The notes below the pieces were generated by a model. The model did no database searches and was not told the DNA's origin. It worked only from the letters and a program-made list of their open reading frames with translations. Made by a program: the position numbers and the translations under genes. A stretch of DNA of 64,000 bases from Taklimakanibacter albus (GTDB taxonomy: Bacteria; Pseudomonadota; Alphaproteobacteria; Rhizobiales; Aestuariivirgaceae), in contig NZ_JAENHL010000008.1 of the NCBI RefSeq assembly GCF_016595235.1, positions 2,100,961 through 2,164,960 on the forward strand, given 5' to 3'. Every line of letters starts with the position of its first letter. The first letter of the stretch is position 1. Below are positions 25,962 through 34,277 of this stretch, one piece after another.

Positions 25962-28808
25962 CTATTGGAGCGCGTCTAGAGCGGCATCAATCTCGTCGAT
26001 ACGCGCCTCCAGATGTGCATTCTGGGCTGCATCGCCCATTGGCTTCACGAAGTCGAGAACTGACATCATTGCTGTTCTCGCCTGCTCGAGATCCAGTTTG
26101 CTGCCAATGAGCCGGCCGCGCTCCAGCAACGCATTGCCCAGATAATATTGAGTCTCAACCCAGCCGAGCGGCACGCGCTCACGTGTGTTCTCGGTCAGGG
26201 CATCTCGCAACATGGCGACCGCGCGATCCAAAGACAGGGTATCTCTATCGCGCTTGCCAATCTCCGCGAGGGTGGCCCCAAGATTGGTCGAGGTCGTCGC
26301 CCAGTCGATCGGCAGGCGCTCCCGCGTCGCCTCAGCCAATGCCGCCTCAAAGGCCTGGGCAGCCCGGCGCAGAGACACCGTTCCCGGCTCACGTTGGCCG
26401 AGCGAAAGCAGAGTGGTGCCGAGATTGTTCTGACTTTCCGCCCACTGGAGGGGCACGACCTCGCGGCGACGCTCCTGCAAAGCCAGCTCGAAGGCTGATA
26501 CGGCCTGCATGAGGCTTGCCGGCAAAAGCTCACGCTGGCCCAAACGCAGGAGAACCAAACCGCGATTGTTCTGAAGCGCGGCCCAGTCGAGAGGCACTTC
26601 CTTGCGATCCAGCTCCTCGAGCGCTGCCGAGAAGGCCACAGCAGCTTCGTTGAGCGATTGATTACCCACCTCCCTTTCACCCAGACGCCAGAGCGCCATG
26701 CCGAGATTGCTGGTCGTGCTCGCCCATTGGACAGGCATTTCCCGGCGCGGAAGCATGGCCAAGGCGGTGCGAAAGGCCGTGATGGACTTTTGCAGCGTCT
26801 CGACTCCGCTCTCTCTTTCACCCTTGTAGCGGAGAGCCTGGCCGAGATTATTCTGCGACATGATCCAGTTGTAGGGGGTCTCGGTCTTGTTGAATGTCGT
26901 GAGAGCCAGCTCGAAAGCGTCAATCGCCTGCTCGAGATTCTGCGTTCCACGCTCACGCTGACCAATCGCCATCAACACAACGCCACGATTGTTCTCGATC
27001 AGAGCCCGAGCTGGAGGCGCGTAGCCGGCGGGAAGATCCGTCAAGGCCGACTCATAAACGCCGACGGCGCGCTGCAACGACAGCGTCCCCGCCTCACGCT
27101 CGCCGAGTTTCCACAGCGCGATCGCCAGTTGATTGCGAAGCCCGGCCCGATCAAGAGAGGCATTCTCGAATGTCCTCTTGGAAAGCGTCGTCTCCATGAA
27201 GGCGATAGCTTCCTTCAGCGTCTCGGTATTCGAGTCGCGTTCGCCGAGCGTCTTCATCGCCGAAGCGAGGCCGGTCTGGACTTTCGCCCAGTTTGCCGGA
27301 TCGTCCGCCTCCGAAATTATCCGGTCAGCCTGCCGATAGGCTTCGATCGCTTCCTTGAGGGCTTCGGAATCCGCTCGGTAAAGTCCTTGATTGGTCAGAG
27401 ATTCGCCTTCGAGAATCTTGTATCGCGCGGCACGTTCGATGTCCCAGCGTTCAGCCTGCTCGAAGGCCTTGGCGAAATCCGTGGCCGCGGCAGCGAAATT
27501 GAAGGCCAACACATAAGTTTCGCCGCTCTTGGCGAAGACATTGGCAATCTCGAGCCGCCGTTCCTTCAAGGACGCTTCGGTATCCGCGAGAGCATCGCTC
27601 ACTGTCGTGGCGCGTTGCTTCGCCTGCTCACGGAATGAGACGGCCGTTGCGACCGCGCCTTCGGCCAGAGCGCGATCGGCGAGTGATGAAAGATGCATGA
27701 TCTCCGGATCGGCGCGTTTCAGCACGGCTGTCTCGGCCAGGATCGTCTTGAGCCTTTCCGCCTGGGCGCGCAGAACGCGGTCGAGCTCGGCCGGATCCTT
27801 CGGCGTCGCGGCGCCCATGGCGCGCAGCATGCCGTAAAGCGAATCGAGCGGGACCTGATCCGACTTGGCGATCGCCTCGACCTGGCGGCGGCCCATCTGC
27901 GGCAGGCTGGCGATCGTCAGGAGCAGCTGGCGCCGTTCGCCGGTGATTTGCGCCTCATCCTTGTCGCCCGCTTCCGGCGTCATGCCGAAATAGAGGAGCC
28001 GCCGCATGCTGGCATTGATCCACGGACGCTGGCGCGTTCCGGTGTCGAGATAGACCTCTTCGGTCACCATGGTCATGACATCGCCGAAGGCGGTGCCATT
28101 CGATGCGGAGAGATGGCGCAGCAGGGCCGCCGCATAGGGCGAGTTGCCGTCCTTGGGTCCATCGAGCGCCGCCTTGCCAGGCTCGGCGGCGAAACCCATC
28201 ACTACGCCGACATTCTCGACCGGCGCCGGCTGGTCCTCGATGAGCGCCACGCCCCGCGACGGCATGAGGCCGGTCTGGACAATAGGGGCGGCCGCCGATT
28301 GCGCATCGGGCTTCAGCAGCGCGTTCGCCGGAAAAGGCGAGTTGCGGCAGGCATCGAGGAGAAAGATCACCACCGGCACGGTCTCTTTGAGGCGATCGAC
28401 CATCGGCGAGGCCGCCACCAGGCGCGTGGCCGCGTCATCGAGCGAAGACAGATCCGCATCGACGGGCACGAGCCAGTTCTCACCCGCCGCCTCGATGCCG
28501 TGTCCGGCGTAATAGACGAAAGCAACATCGGCCCCTTCGGCGTCCTCGATGAAACGCTCGATCTCACGCTTCAACGCCTTGGCATTGCGGTCGGGGGCAT
28601 TACGGGTCTCGAAGCCGAGATCGGTCAGAAGCTTGCCGATGGCACGGGCATCCTGGCCGGCATTGGGCAGAGGCTGGATATGGGCATAGGCCGACTGGCC
28701 GATGATGAGGGCGACGCCGCGCAAAGGCTTCACCTCCTCGGCCGAAGCATGGAAGCTGCCCGAGACACAGATCAGGATAAAAATCAGCCAGTGCTTGAAC
28801 GCCGTCAC
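25962..28808 (-). CDS. Secreted caspase-like (peptidase C14) protein with long TPR array
   Basis: From GTG 28808 the 948-residue protein has a signal peptide (FKHWLIFILICVSGSF, cut near HASA) and then a caspase-type domain with catalytic His near 103 in YYAGHG and Cys near 154 in LLDACRNSPF. A helical linker and at least nine TPR-like repeats of about 50 residues follow, with a recurring pattern of P-x-x-W, NNLG, L-x-L-G-x-R-E and A-x-x-A-F-x-x-A-L. The open frame extends to 29783, but that part is antisense to the decarboxylase gene and is rejected. Family members are periplasmic proteins of unclear role, with caspase-like proteolysis plausible. Start choice is uncertain (ATG 28898 is an alternative). 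Confidence 0.82.
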   Translation of the reverse strand: MTAFKHWLIFILICVSGSFHASAEEVKPLRGVALIIGQSAYAHIQPLPNAGQDARAIGKLLTDLGFETRNAPDRNAKALKREIERFIEDAEGADVAFVYYAGHGIEAAGENWLVPVDADLSSLDDAATRLVAASPMVDRLKETVPVVIFLLDACRNSPFPANALLKPDAQSAAAPIVQTGLMPSRGVALIEDQPAPVENVGVVMGFAAEPGKAALDGPKDGNSPYAAALLRHLSASNGTAFGDVMTMVTEEVYLDTGTRQRPWINASMRRLLYFGMTPEAGDKDEAQITGERRQLLLTIASLPQMGRRQVEAIAKSDQVPLDSLYGMLRAMGAATPKDPAELDRVLRAQAERLKTILAETAVLKRADPEIMHLSSLADRALAEGAVATAVSFREQAKQRATTVSDALADTEASLKERRLEIANVFAKSGETYVLAFNFAAAATDFAKAFEQAERWDIERAARYKILEGESLTNQGLYRADSEALKEAIEAYRQADRIISEADDPANWAKVQTGLASAMKTLGERDSNTETLKEAIAFMETTLSKRTFENASLDRAGLRNQLAIALWKLGEREAGTLSLQRAVGVYESALTDLPAGYAPPARALIENNRGVVLMAIGQRERGTQNLEQAIDAFELALTTFNKTETPYNWIMSQNNLGQALRYKGERESGVETLQKSITAFRTALAMLPRREMPVQWASTTSNLGMALWRLGEREVGNQSLNEAAVAFSAALEELDRKEVPLDWAALQNNRGLVLLRLGQRELLPASLMQAVSAFELALQERRREVVPLQWAESQNNLGTTLLSLGQREPGTVSLRRAAQAFEAALAEATRERLPIDWATTSTNLGATLAEIGKRDRDTLSLDRAVAMLRDALTENTRERVPLGWVETQYYLGNALLERGRLIGSKLDLEQARTAMMSVLDFVKPMGDAAQNAHLEARIDEIDAALDALQ

Positions 28809-28991
28809 GATATGCCTGCCGAGATGGTCCAAAACTATCCAAAGCCCCGGTCGCAAGAAAGGCCGGATCGTGGCGGACCCCTGGGAGTGACGGGGCATTT
28901 CAGGACATTGAGTGGCGCCCTCAACGGAAATTGGACAAAAAATCCAGATGGCCGTCATGACCCGGGGCCGACCCTTCCGGCACAAAGGGCC

Positions 28992-30446
28992 ATGCTCCAC
29001 AATCCGCAAAGCTTTCACCCCCTCGAACCGACGCGCGCCCAGCTGGCCGAACTCGGCCATGAAGTCTGGGCCCGCGCCATGGCCTTCACCGAAAGTCTTC
29101 CGGCGAGCCCGGCCGTGCCGAGCGAGGCGCCGCCCGCCGCGCTCATCCAGGCCATGCTCGCGGCCCCGGCCGAGACGCAAGGCGAGATCATCCCCTTGCT
29201 CGACCAGCTCGATGAGGCGGTGAAATATGCCTATGAGCCGGGCAGCCCCGGCATGCTCGCCTACGTGCCGGGTGGTGGGCTCTCGGTCTCGGCGGTGGCG
29301 GACTTTTATGCCCGCATCACCAACCGTTTTGCCAGCATGGCGCGCGTCGCCCCGGCGCTCGTGGCGCTCGAGACCGGCGTGCTGCGTTGGTTCGCCGGAC
29401 TCTGTGGCCTGCCGGAGGGGAGCGGCGGCGTCTTCACCAGCGGCGGCTCGCTGGCCAATTTCTCCGCCATCATCACGGCGCGCCACACACGGCTCGGCGA
29501 GAATTTCTTCGACGGCACGCTCTATATCAGCGCACAGACCCATCATTCGGTGGCGAAGGCGGCGCGCCTCGCGGGCTTCCCTGCCGCCGCCCTGCGCATC
29601 GTTCCGCATCGCAGCGACCTCACCATGGATGACGACGCACTCAGGCGCATGATCGCCGGCGACAGGGCACATGGCAAACGGCCCTTCCTCATCGTCGGGT
29701 CGGCCGGCACCACCAATACCGGCGCGATCGATCCCTTGCCCAGGCTCGCCGATATCGCCCGCGACGAAGATCTCTGGTTTCATGTCGATGCAGCCTATGG
29801 TGGCTTCTTCCGCCTCACCCTACGCGGACACGAACGTCTCTCCGGCATCGAGCGTGCCGACACGATCGCGCTCGATCCGCATAAGACGCTGTTCCAGCCT
29901 TTCGGCGTCGGGGCCCTCGTAGCCCGCGATCCGAAGCTCCTGGCCACGGCGCATGAGGTCGACGGCGCCTATCTGCGCGACATGTCCCACAAGCAGACCT
30001 ATGGCGGTGAGCATCTGCCCGACTTCGCCCATATGGGGCCGGAGCTCACCCGCGACGTGCGCGGCATGCGCATCTGGCTGCCGCTCCATCTTCACGGCGT
30101 GGCGGCCTTCCGCTCGGCGCTCGACGAGAAGCTCGATCTCGCGGCCTATGTCTATGAAAGGCTCGCCGCGGCCCCCCGGATTGAAGTGCCGTGGAAGCCG
30201 CAGCTCAGCACCGTCGCCTTCCGCATGAAGGCACGAAGCAGCAGCGCCGATGATATCCGTGCCGCAAACCAGGCCACCCAGGATTTGCTCGGCCGCATCA
30301 ATGCGAGCGGGCGTATCCTGCTGTCGAGCACCGAAATCGACGGCCGCTTCACCATCAGGGTCTGCATCGTCATGCACCGCGTCCATGCCGACCGCATCGC
30401 CGAAACACTCGACATCATCGCGGCGGCGGTGGCCCAACCTGCCTAA
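28992..30446 (+). CDS. PLP-dependent (aromatic-type) amino acid decarboxylase
   Basis: ATG 28992 with AAAGGG upstream gives a 484-residue group II decarboxylase. It has TSGGSLANFSAI, the PLP-stacking His in AQTHHSVAKAARLAG, the Asp in HVDAAYGG that contacts the pyridine nitrogen, and the Schiff-base Lys near residue 297 in ALDPHKTLFQPFG. Relatives decarboxylate aromatic amino acids, glutamate or diaminobutyrate, and some are aldehyde synthases. The substrate is not clear. It diverges from the caspase-TPR gene and overlaps the convergent wHTH-hydrolase gene by 4 bp. Confidence 0.9.
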   Translation: MLHNPQSFHPLEPTRAQLAELGHEVWARAMAFTESLPASPAVPSEAPPAALIQAMLAAPAETQGEIIPLLDQLDEAVKYAYEPGSPGMLAYVPGGGLSVSAVADFYARITNRFASMARVAPALVALETGVLRWFAGLCGLPEGSGGVFTSGGSLANFSAIITARHTRLGENFFDGTLYISAQTHHSVAKAARLAGFPAAALRIVPHRSDLTMDDDALRRMIAGDRAHGKRPFLIVGSAGTTNTGAIDPLPRLADIARDEDLWFHVDAAYGGFFRLTLRGHERLSGIERADTIALDPHKTLFQPFGVGALVARDPKLLATAHEVDGAYLRDMSHKQTYGGEHLPDFAHMGPELTRDVRGMRIWLPLHLHGVAAFRSALDEKLDLAAYVYERLAAAPRIEVPWKPQLSTVAFRMKARSSSADDIRAANQATQDLLGRINASGRILLSSTEIDGRFTIRVCIVMHRVHADRIAETLDIIAAAVAQPA

Positions 30447-31639
30447 ACATTACCGTCATTCAGGAAGCGGCTGACCTCTTCCTGGAATTTCGACCAGCCG
30501 GGGTCGCCCTCCAGAATGAGATGATTGCGGCCTTCGAGGCCGGCGAAACGGGCGCCCGGAATGCCGGCCGCGATATACATGCCTTCGCTGAAGGGTTGGA
30601 CCGCGTCATCCTTGCAGTGGAGGACGAGGGTCGGCGCCTTCACTTGCGCCAGAAGGCCGCTGACATCGAGCGTGTCGGACACGAAACGCATCCTGACCGC
30701 ATTCTGCGGTGACGCCGTTGCCTTCTGGAGATCGTTGAACCATTGCATTTGCTCCGGCGTCCCGCCGGGCAGGAGCAGCGAGGTGAACATCTGCCGGAAG
30801 GCCGGATTCTCCTGGCCCCAGCCGGTGCGCATCAAGGTGAGCATCGCTTCCGCCTGCTCGATCTCCTCGATCGTGCCGCGGATGCGGCGGCCGCGCGCGA
30901 AGCCGCCATAGAGGACGAGCTTCTCGACACGATCGGGGTGCTTCGCCGCATAAGCGATGGAGACGGCACAGCCTTGCGATATGCCGAACAAGGTGAAGCG
31001 TTCGAGGCCCGAGGCATCGGCGACGCTTTCGAGATCGCGCAGATAGGAGGCGAAGGAGATCTCGGCGACATCCCAGTCGGACAGGCCGTTGCCGCGCGCA
31101 TCATAACGAACGAGCTGATTGTCGGATGCCATCCATCTGAGCAGATGACTCCAGATCGGACTCTTCCAGTCATATTCGAGATGGTTGAGCCAGTTTCCCG
31201 CCTTGAGGATGGGCCGCCCTTTGCCGGCGAGCGCATACGCGATGCGCACATTGTCGGACGTGGTGCAGAAACGAATGTCCTGGGCGTCGGCCGTCTCGAA
31301 TGGCCGCCGCATCTCCATCAGCGGGACCGCCGCCTCACTCACCTCGCCGACGAAACGGAAGCCCTTGCGCTGGATGGTGCGGATGAGCTTCTGCTCGGCG
31401 CCGCTGTCACCGATCGCCGAGCGCGCTGCATTGATGCGGCTCGCCACCGTCGAGAGCGAAACGATCTTGCCCGACCAGATCTCGTCGAGAAGCTCGCTCT
31501 GGCTCACCACGCGGTTACGATGGCTGATGAGATAGACCAGCAGATCGAAGACCTGCGGCTCGACCTTCACCACGTCGCTGCCGCGTTTCACTTCGAACAA
31601 ATCGGTATCAATCTGGTGTTCGCCAAACCGATAGATCAA
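30443..31639 (-). CDS. OmpR/CadC-type winged helix fused to alpha/beta hydrolase
   Basis: The N-terminal 100 residues form an OmpR/PhoB-type winged helix (EPQVFDLLVYLISHRNRVVS, then SRINAARSAIG and TIQRKGFRFVGEV). From about residue 115 on comes an alpha/beta hydrolase with an apparently complete triad: Ser in FGISQGCAV, Asp in HCKDDAVQP, His in EGRNHLIL. I prefer TTG 31639 (IYRFGEHQIDTD), which has GGGGG six bases upstream and matches the usual start of this domain. TTG 31666 in frame is possible. It is a one-component regulator whose sensor is a hydrolase, so it may bind or cleave its inducer. Confidence 0.85.
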   Translation of the reverse strand: MIYRFGEHQIDTDLFEVKRGSDVVKVEPQVFDLLVYLISHRNRVVSQSELLDEIWSGKIVSLSTVASRINAARSAIGDSGAEQKLIRTIQRKGFRFVGEVSEAAVPLMEMRRPFETADAQDIRFCTTSDNVRIAYALAGKGRPILKAGNWLNHLEYDWKSPIWSHLLRWMASDNQLVRYDARGNGLSDWDVAEISFASYLRDLESVADASGLERFTLFGISQGCAVSIAYAAKHPDRVEKLVLYGGFARGRRIRGTIEEIEQAEAMLTLMRTGWGQENPAFRQMFTSLLLPGGTPEQMQWFNDLQKATASPQNAVRMRFVSDTLDVSGLLAQVKAPTLVLHCKDDAVQPFSEGMYIAAGIPGARFAGLEGRNHLILEGDPGWSKFQEEVSRFLNDGNV

Positions 31640-31822
31640 TACGGCCCCCAGCAATTTCCCAGCCAAGACGAGGAGTTGTGATAGTCCAAAACCGCGCTTG
31701 GTTCAAATCACGGTCCAGCGTCCGGATAACCGGATTGTATCCTGACAATAATGCCGGTGAAACAGCCCCCGGCACCCACATATGCGGCAGAATGGTGCTT
31801 TATTCCGGCGCTGGGAGGTGAG

Positions 31823-32632
31823 CTATTTGAGCGCCTGGGCCAAGGCTGCGTCGTAACGGGCCCGCAGGGGCGCGAGCCGGCTCACCAGGTCCATTCCCAG
31901 GACCTTGGCGTAGTCGTCGCCGTCAGGCGACGCCTTCCAGTCGTTCTCGACAAAGCGCGCATCGGCGCGACCGGTGCCGGTCACTTCGACCTTTGCGTCC
32001 TTGAAGCTCGCGGCCGCCTTGCTGAGATCGACGAGGAAAGTCTCGTCGCTGACACCACTGTAAGGCTTGCCCTGCGCATCAGTCACATTGAGGAAAAACA
32101 TCTCCTCATCGAAAGCGGTGAAGCCTTCGCCGAGTGCGGGATTGACGCTTGCCGCATGACGGAAGAAGGAGGCCGCCTCGGCGGCGCCGATCGGATGATC
32201 GAAAGTGACGACGCCATAGGCCGTATCACCCGCGCCTTCCGGTGCAAAGTCGGTGATCAATACACTCCATTGCCGGAAGACATAACCCAAAGACGCCGCA
32301 AAGCGATCGGCCGTCTTGTTGTCCACGTCCATGGCGGATTGCAGCGAGGCATTGGTCTCGAGCTTATAGCCGCCCGGCATCAGCAAGGTGGAGATCTTCT
32401 CCGGAGCGATCTGCAACAGGCCGAGAATTTCCGGAAGCTCGCTCTTGCGCGCCACCTCGGTCAACTCGACGCGCCGTTCATAGGGCATTGTCGCCGGATC
32501 GATCTTGTGAATGTCGAAATTCAACACCTCATAGGAGAAGAGCAATGTCGGACGCTCTTCGGCCATCACGGCCGGAGCGAGGAGACAAAGAAGCACGAAG
32601 CCGAAGGCAAAGGCTTTGAAAAAGGTCCGCAT
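31823..32632 (-). CDS. Secreted protein of unknown function
   Basis: The 269-residue protein has a clear signal peptide (MRTFFKAFAFGFVLLCLL, cut after VMAEE) and no membrane segments later, so it is probably periplasmic. The mature part mixes strands and helices (LLFSYEVLNFDIHKID, YGVVTFDHPIGAAEAASFF, FDEEMFFLNVTDAQG). I do not recognise a family. It stands alone, divergent from the LysE-type exporter gene, with about 180 bp to it. Confidence 0.7.
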   Translation of the reverse strand: MRTFFKAFAFGFVLLCLLAPAVMAEERPTLLFSYEVLNFDIHKIDPATMPYERRVELTEVARKSELPEILGLLQIAPEKISTLLMPGGYKLETNASLQSAMDVDNKTADRFAASLGYVFRQWSVLITDFAPEGAGDTAYGVVTFDHPIGAAEAASFFRHAASVNPALGEGFTAFDEEMFFLNVTDAQGKPYSGVSDETFLVDLSKAAASFKDAKVEVTGTGRADARFVENDWKASPDGDDYAKVLGMDLVSRLAPLRARYDAALAQALK

Positions 32633-32813
32633 GTTCTGGAAATTCCCGAGAAGAGTGACGACGCAAGGCGCAGGTTAGAGACGAGAGTCTGATCCGGCTT
32701 TGATAGTTGTTGGATTTTTCCTTCACGGCGACATGATTCTTCGATGGCGGAATATCCCTCAGGATGACCCGTATGTGAAGGGCCCGAGCCCAATCAGCAA
32801 CGGAAATGTCACC

Positions 32814-33425
32814 ATGACATTGTCAGCCCTCGGATTATTCGCCGCCGCGATCTTCATTCTCGCCATCTCGCCCGGCCCCACCGCGGTGGCGCTCGTTGCG
32901 CGGGTGATCAGTCATGGCGGCTTCAGTTGTCTGCCCTTCACCGCGGCCTTGTGGATCGGCGAAGTTTTCTTCTTCACGGTGGCGGTGCTCGGCCTTTCGG
33001 CTTTGCTCAGCCAGTTCGCCTGGGCGCTGACACTCATCAAATGGGCAGGCGTCTTCTATCTCGCCTTTCTGGCCTATCGATTGTGGTTCGATTTGACGGC
33101 CGCGAAGGGACCACAGCCGGCCGAACGCACCTCACCCGTGAAGCTCTTCCTCGCCGGACTGGCGGTCACCTTCACCAATGCCAAGGTGATCGCCTTCTAT
33201 CTTGCGCTGCTGCCGGCGGTGGTGGACTTTGGCCAGATCTCATTCGCCAGCTGGCTCGAGCTCACTCTCGTCCTGGTCAGTGTGCTGGCCGCCATCGACC
33301 TCGGCTACATTGCCCTGGCAGAGATTGCCCGGCGCCGCCTGGGGTCGCTCGGGCATACGAGAATCCTCAACAAATGCAGCGCCCTGGCTCTGGCCGGCGC
33401 GGCTCTACTGATCGCCGCGCAGTGA
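32814..33425 (+). CDS. LysE-family amino acid exporter
   Basis: ATG 32814 gives a 203-residue membrane protein with six hydrophobic segments and the LysE/RhtB signature FILAISPGPTAVALVARV near the N-terminus. GGFSCLPFTAALWIGEVFF and a second-half VTFTNAKVIAFYLALLP follow. These proteins export amino acids or related compounds through the inner membrane using the proton gradient. Substrate is unknown. The longer frame starting at 32700 lacks support. Confidence 0.88.
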   Translation: MTLSALGLFAAAIFILAISPGPTAVALVARVISHGGFSCLPFTAALWIGEVFFFTVAVLGLSALLSQFAWALTLIKWAGVFYLAFLAYRLWFDLTAAKGPQPAERTSPVKLFLAGLAVTFTNAKVIAFYLALLPAVVDFGQISFASWLELTLVLVSVLAAIDLGYIALAEIARRRLGSLGHTRILNKCSALALAGAALLIAAQ

Positions 33426-33678
33426 ATTCGGCCCCAAGGTCAAGAATAACTCAAGAAGAAATCAAGGTCGTCTTCAAGCAAACCCGGCACCAAGCCCCCA
33501 TAGTGAGCAAGACGGCTGAAAGTCCCATGAGACACGTCGAAATGTCCTGACAGACAGAAATATGTCGAAGCCCGGCATCGCGGCGAACCGCATGCGGCTG
33601 GGCCCCTGCTCCCCCCTTCCACGCACAGGCAACCGGCTTTCCGGCCCCTCCTGCGTCAGCCATGGACGGATACCCCCT

Positions 33679-34254
33679 ATGAATGTCGCCTATCGCACCG
33701 ACTGGACCAACGCCGAAACTCTGCCGCGCGGCTATGCCGATCAGAGGATCGTCGCGGAACTGCCGATGCTCAGAAAATATGCATTGCGGCTCACCAGAAG
33801 CGCGCATCTCGCCGACGATCTGGTGCAGGACTGCGTCGCGCGCGCCCTGAGCCGACGGCATCTCTTCCATAGCGAGGCCAATCTGAGACCGTGGCTTTTC
33901 ACCGTGATGCACAATCTTCATGTCAGCCATTGCCGCCAGATGGCGGTACGCACCACCTATGCCGTGGCGCAGATGAAGGTCGCCACCGAGGGACGCGAGG
34001 CGACGCAGGAACATGTGACGGACCTGAACCGCGCCATTCGCGTCGTCGCCCTCCTGCCCAAGGAGCAGCGCGAAGTCGTGACGCTCGTCACTCTCCAGGA
34101 ACTGAGCTATCAGGAGGCCGCCGACATGCTCGGCATTCCGGTCGGCACGGTCATGTCGCGGCTCGCACGCGGCCGCGACAAGATCCGCGCCCTTCTCAAG
34201 CCCAAAATTCCTGTTGCGCGACGCCGTGACTTGCTTGAAGGACAGGCGGCATAG
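33679..34254 (+). CDS. ECF-type RNA polymerase sigma factor
   Basis: From ATG 33679 the 191-residue protein has sigma region 2 (MLRKYALRLTRSAHLADDLV, QDCVARAL, LRPWLFTVMHNLHVS) and region 4 (LLPKEQREVVTLVTLQELSY, EAADMLGIPVGTVMSRLARG), the whole being a normal ECF sigma factor. No anti-sigma or NepR-like gene is adjacent, unlike most ECF loci. The next gene, a CoA ligase-type enzyme, starts 23 bp downstream and may be cotranscribed. Confidence 0.9.
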   Translation: MNVAYRTDWTNAETLPRGYADQRIVAELPMLRKYALRLTRSAHLADDLVQDCVARALSRRHLFHSEANLRPWLFTVMHNLHVSHCRQMAVRTTYAVAQMKVATEGREATQEHVTDLNRAIRVVALLPKEQREVVTLVTLQELSYQEAADMLGIPVGTVMSRLARGRDKIRALLKPKIPVARRRDLLEGQAA

Positions 34255-34277
34255 ACCTCCCGCCCAACCGGATTTTC

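Noticed and set aside
25962-28808. Caspase-type defence (gasdermin or CBASS-like) effector
   Set aside because: The protein is exported and none of its neighbours encodes a pore, cyclase or other defence partner.
27693-28991. Upstream extension of the decarboxylase frame
   Set aside because: It is antisense to the caspase-TPR gene and ends where a good ribosome site and the start of the decarboxylase fold appear.
25962-29783. A 1273-residue protein including a long N-terminal extension
   Set aside because: The first 320 residues are antisense to the PLP decarboxylase gene, have no recognisable domain, and precede a good signal peptide. The true start is near 28808 or 28898.
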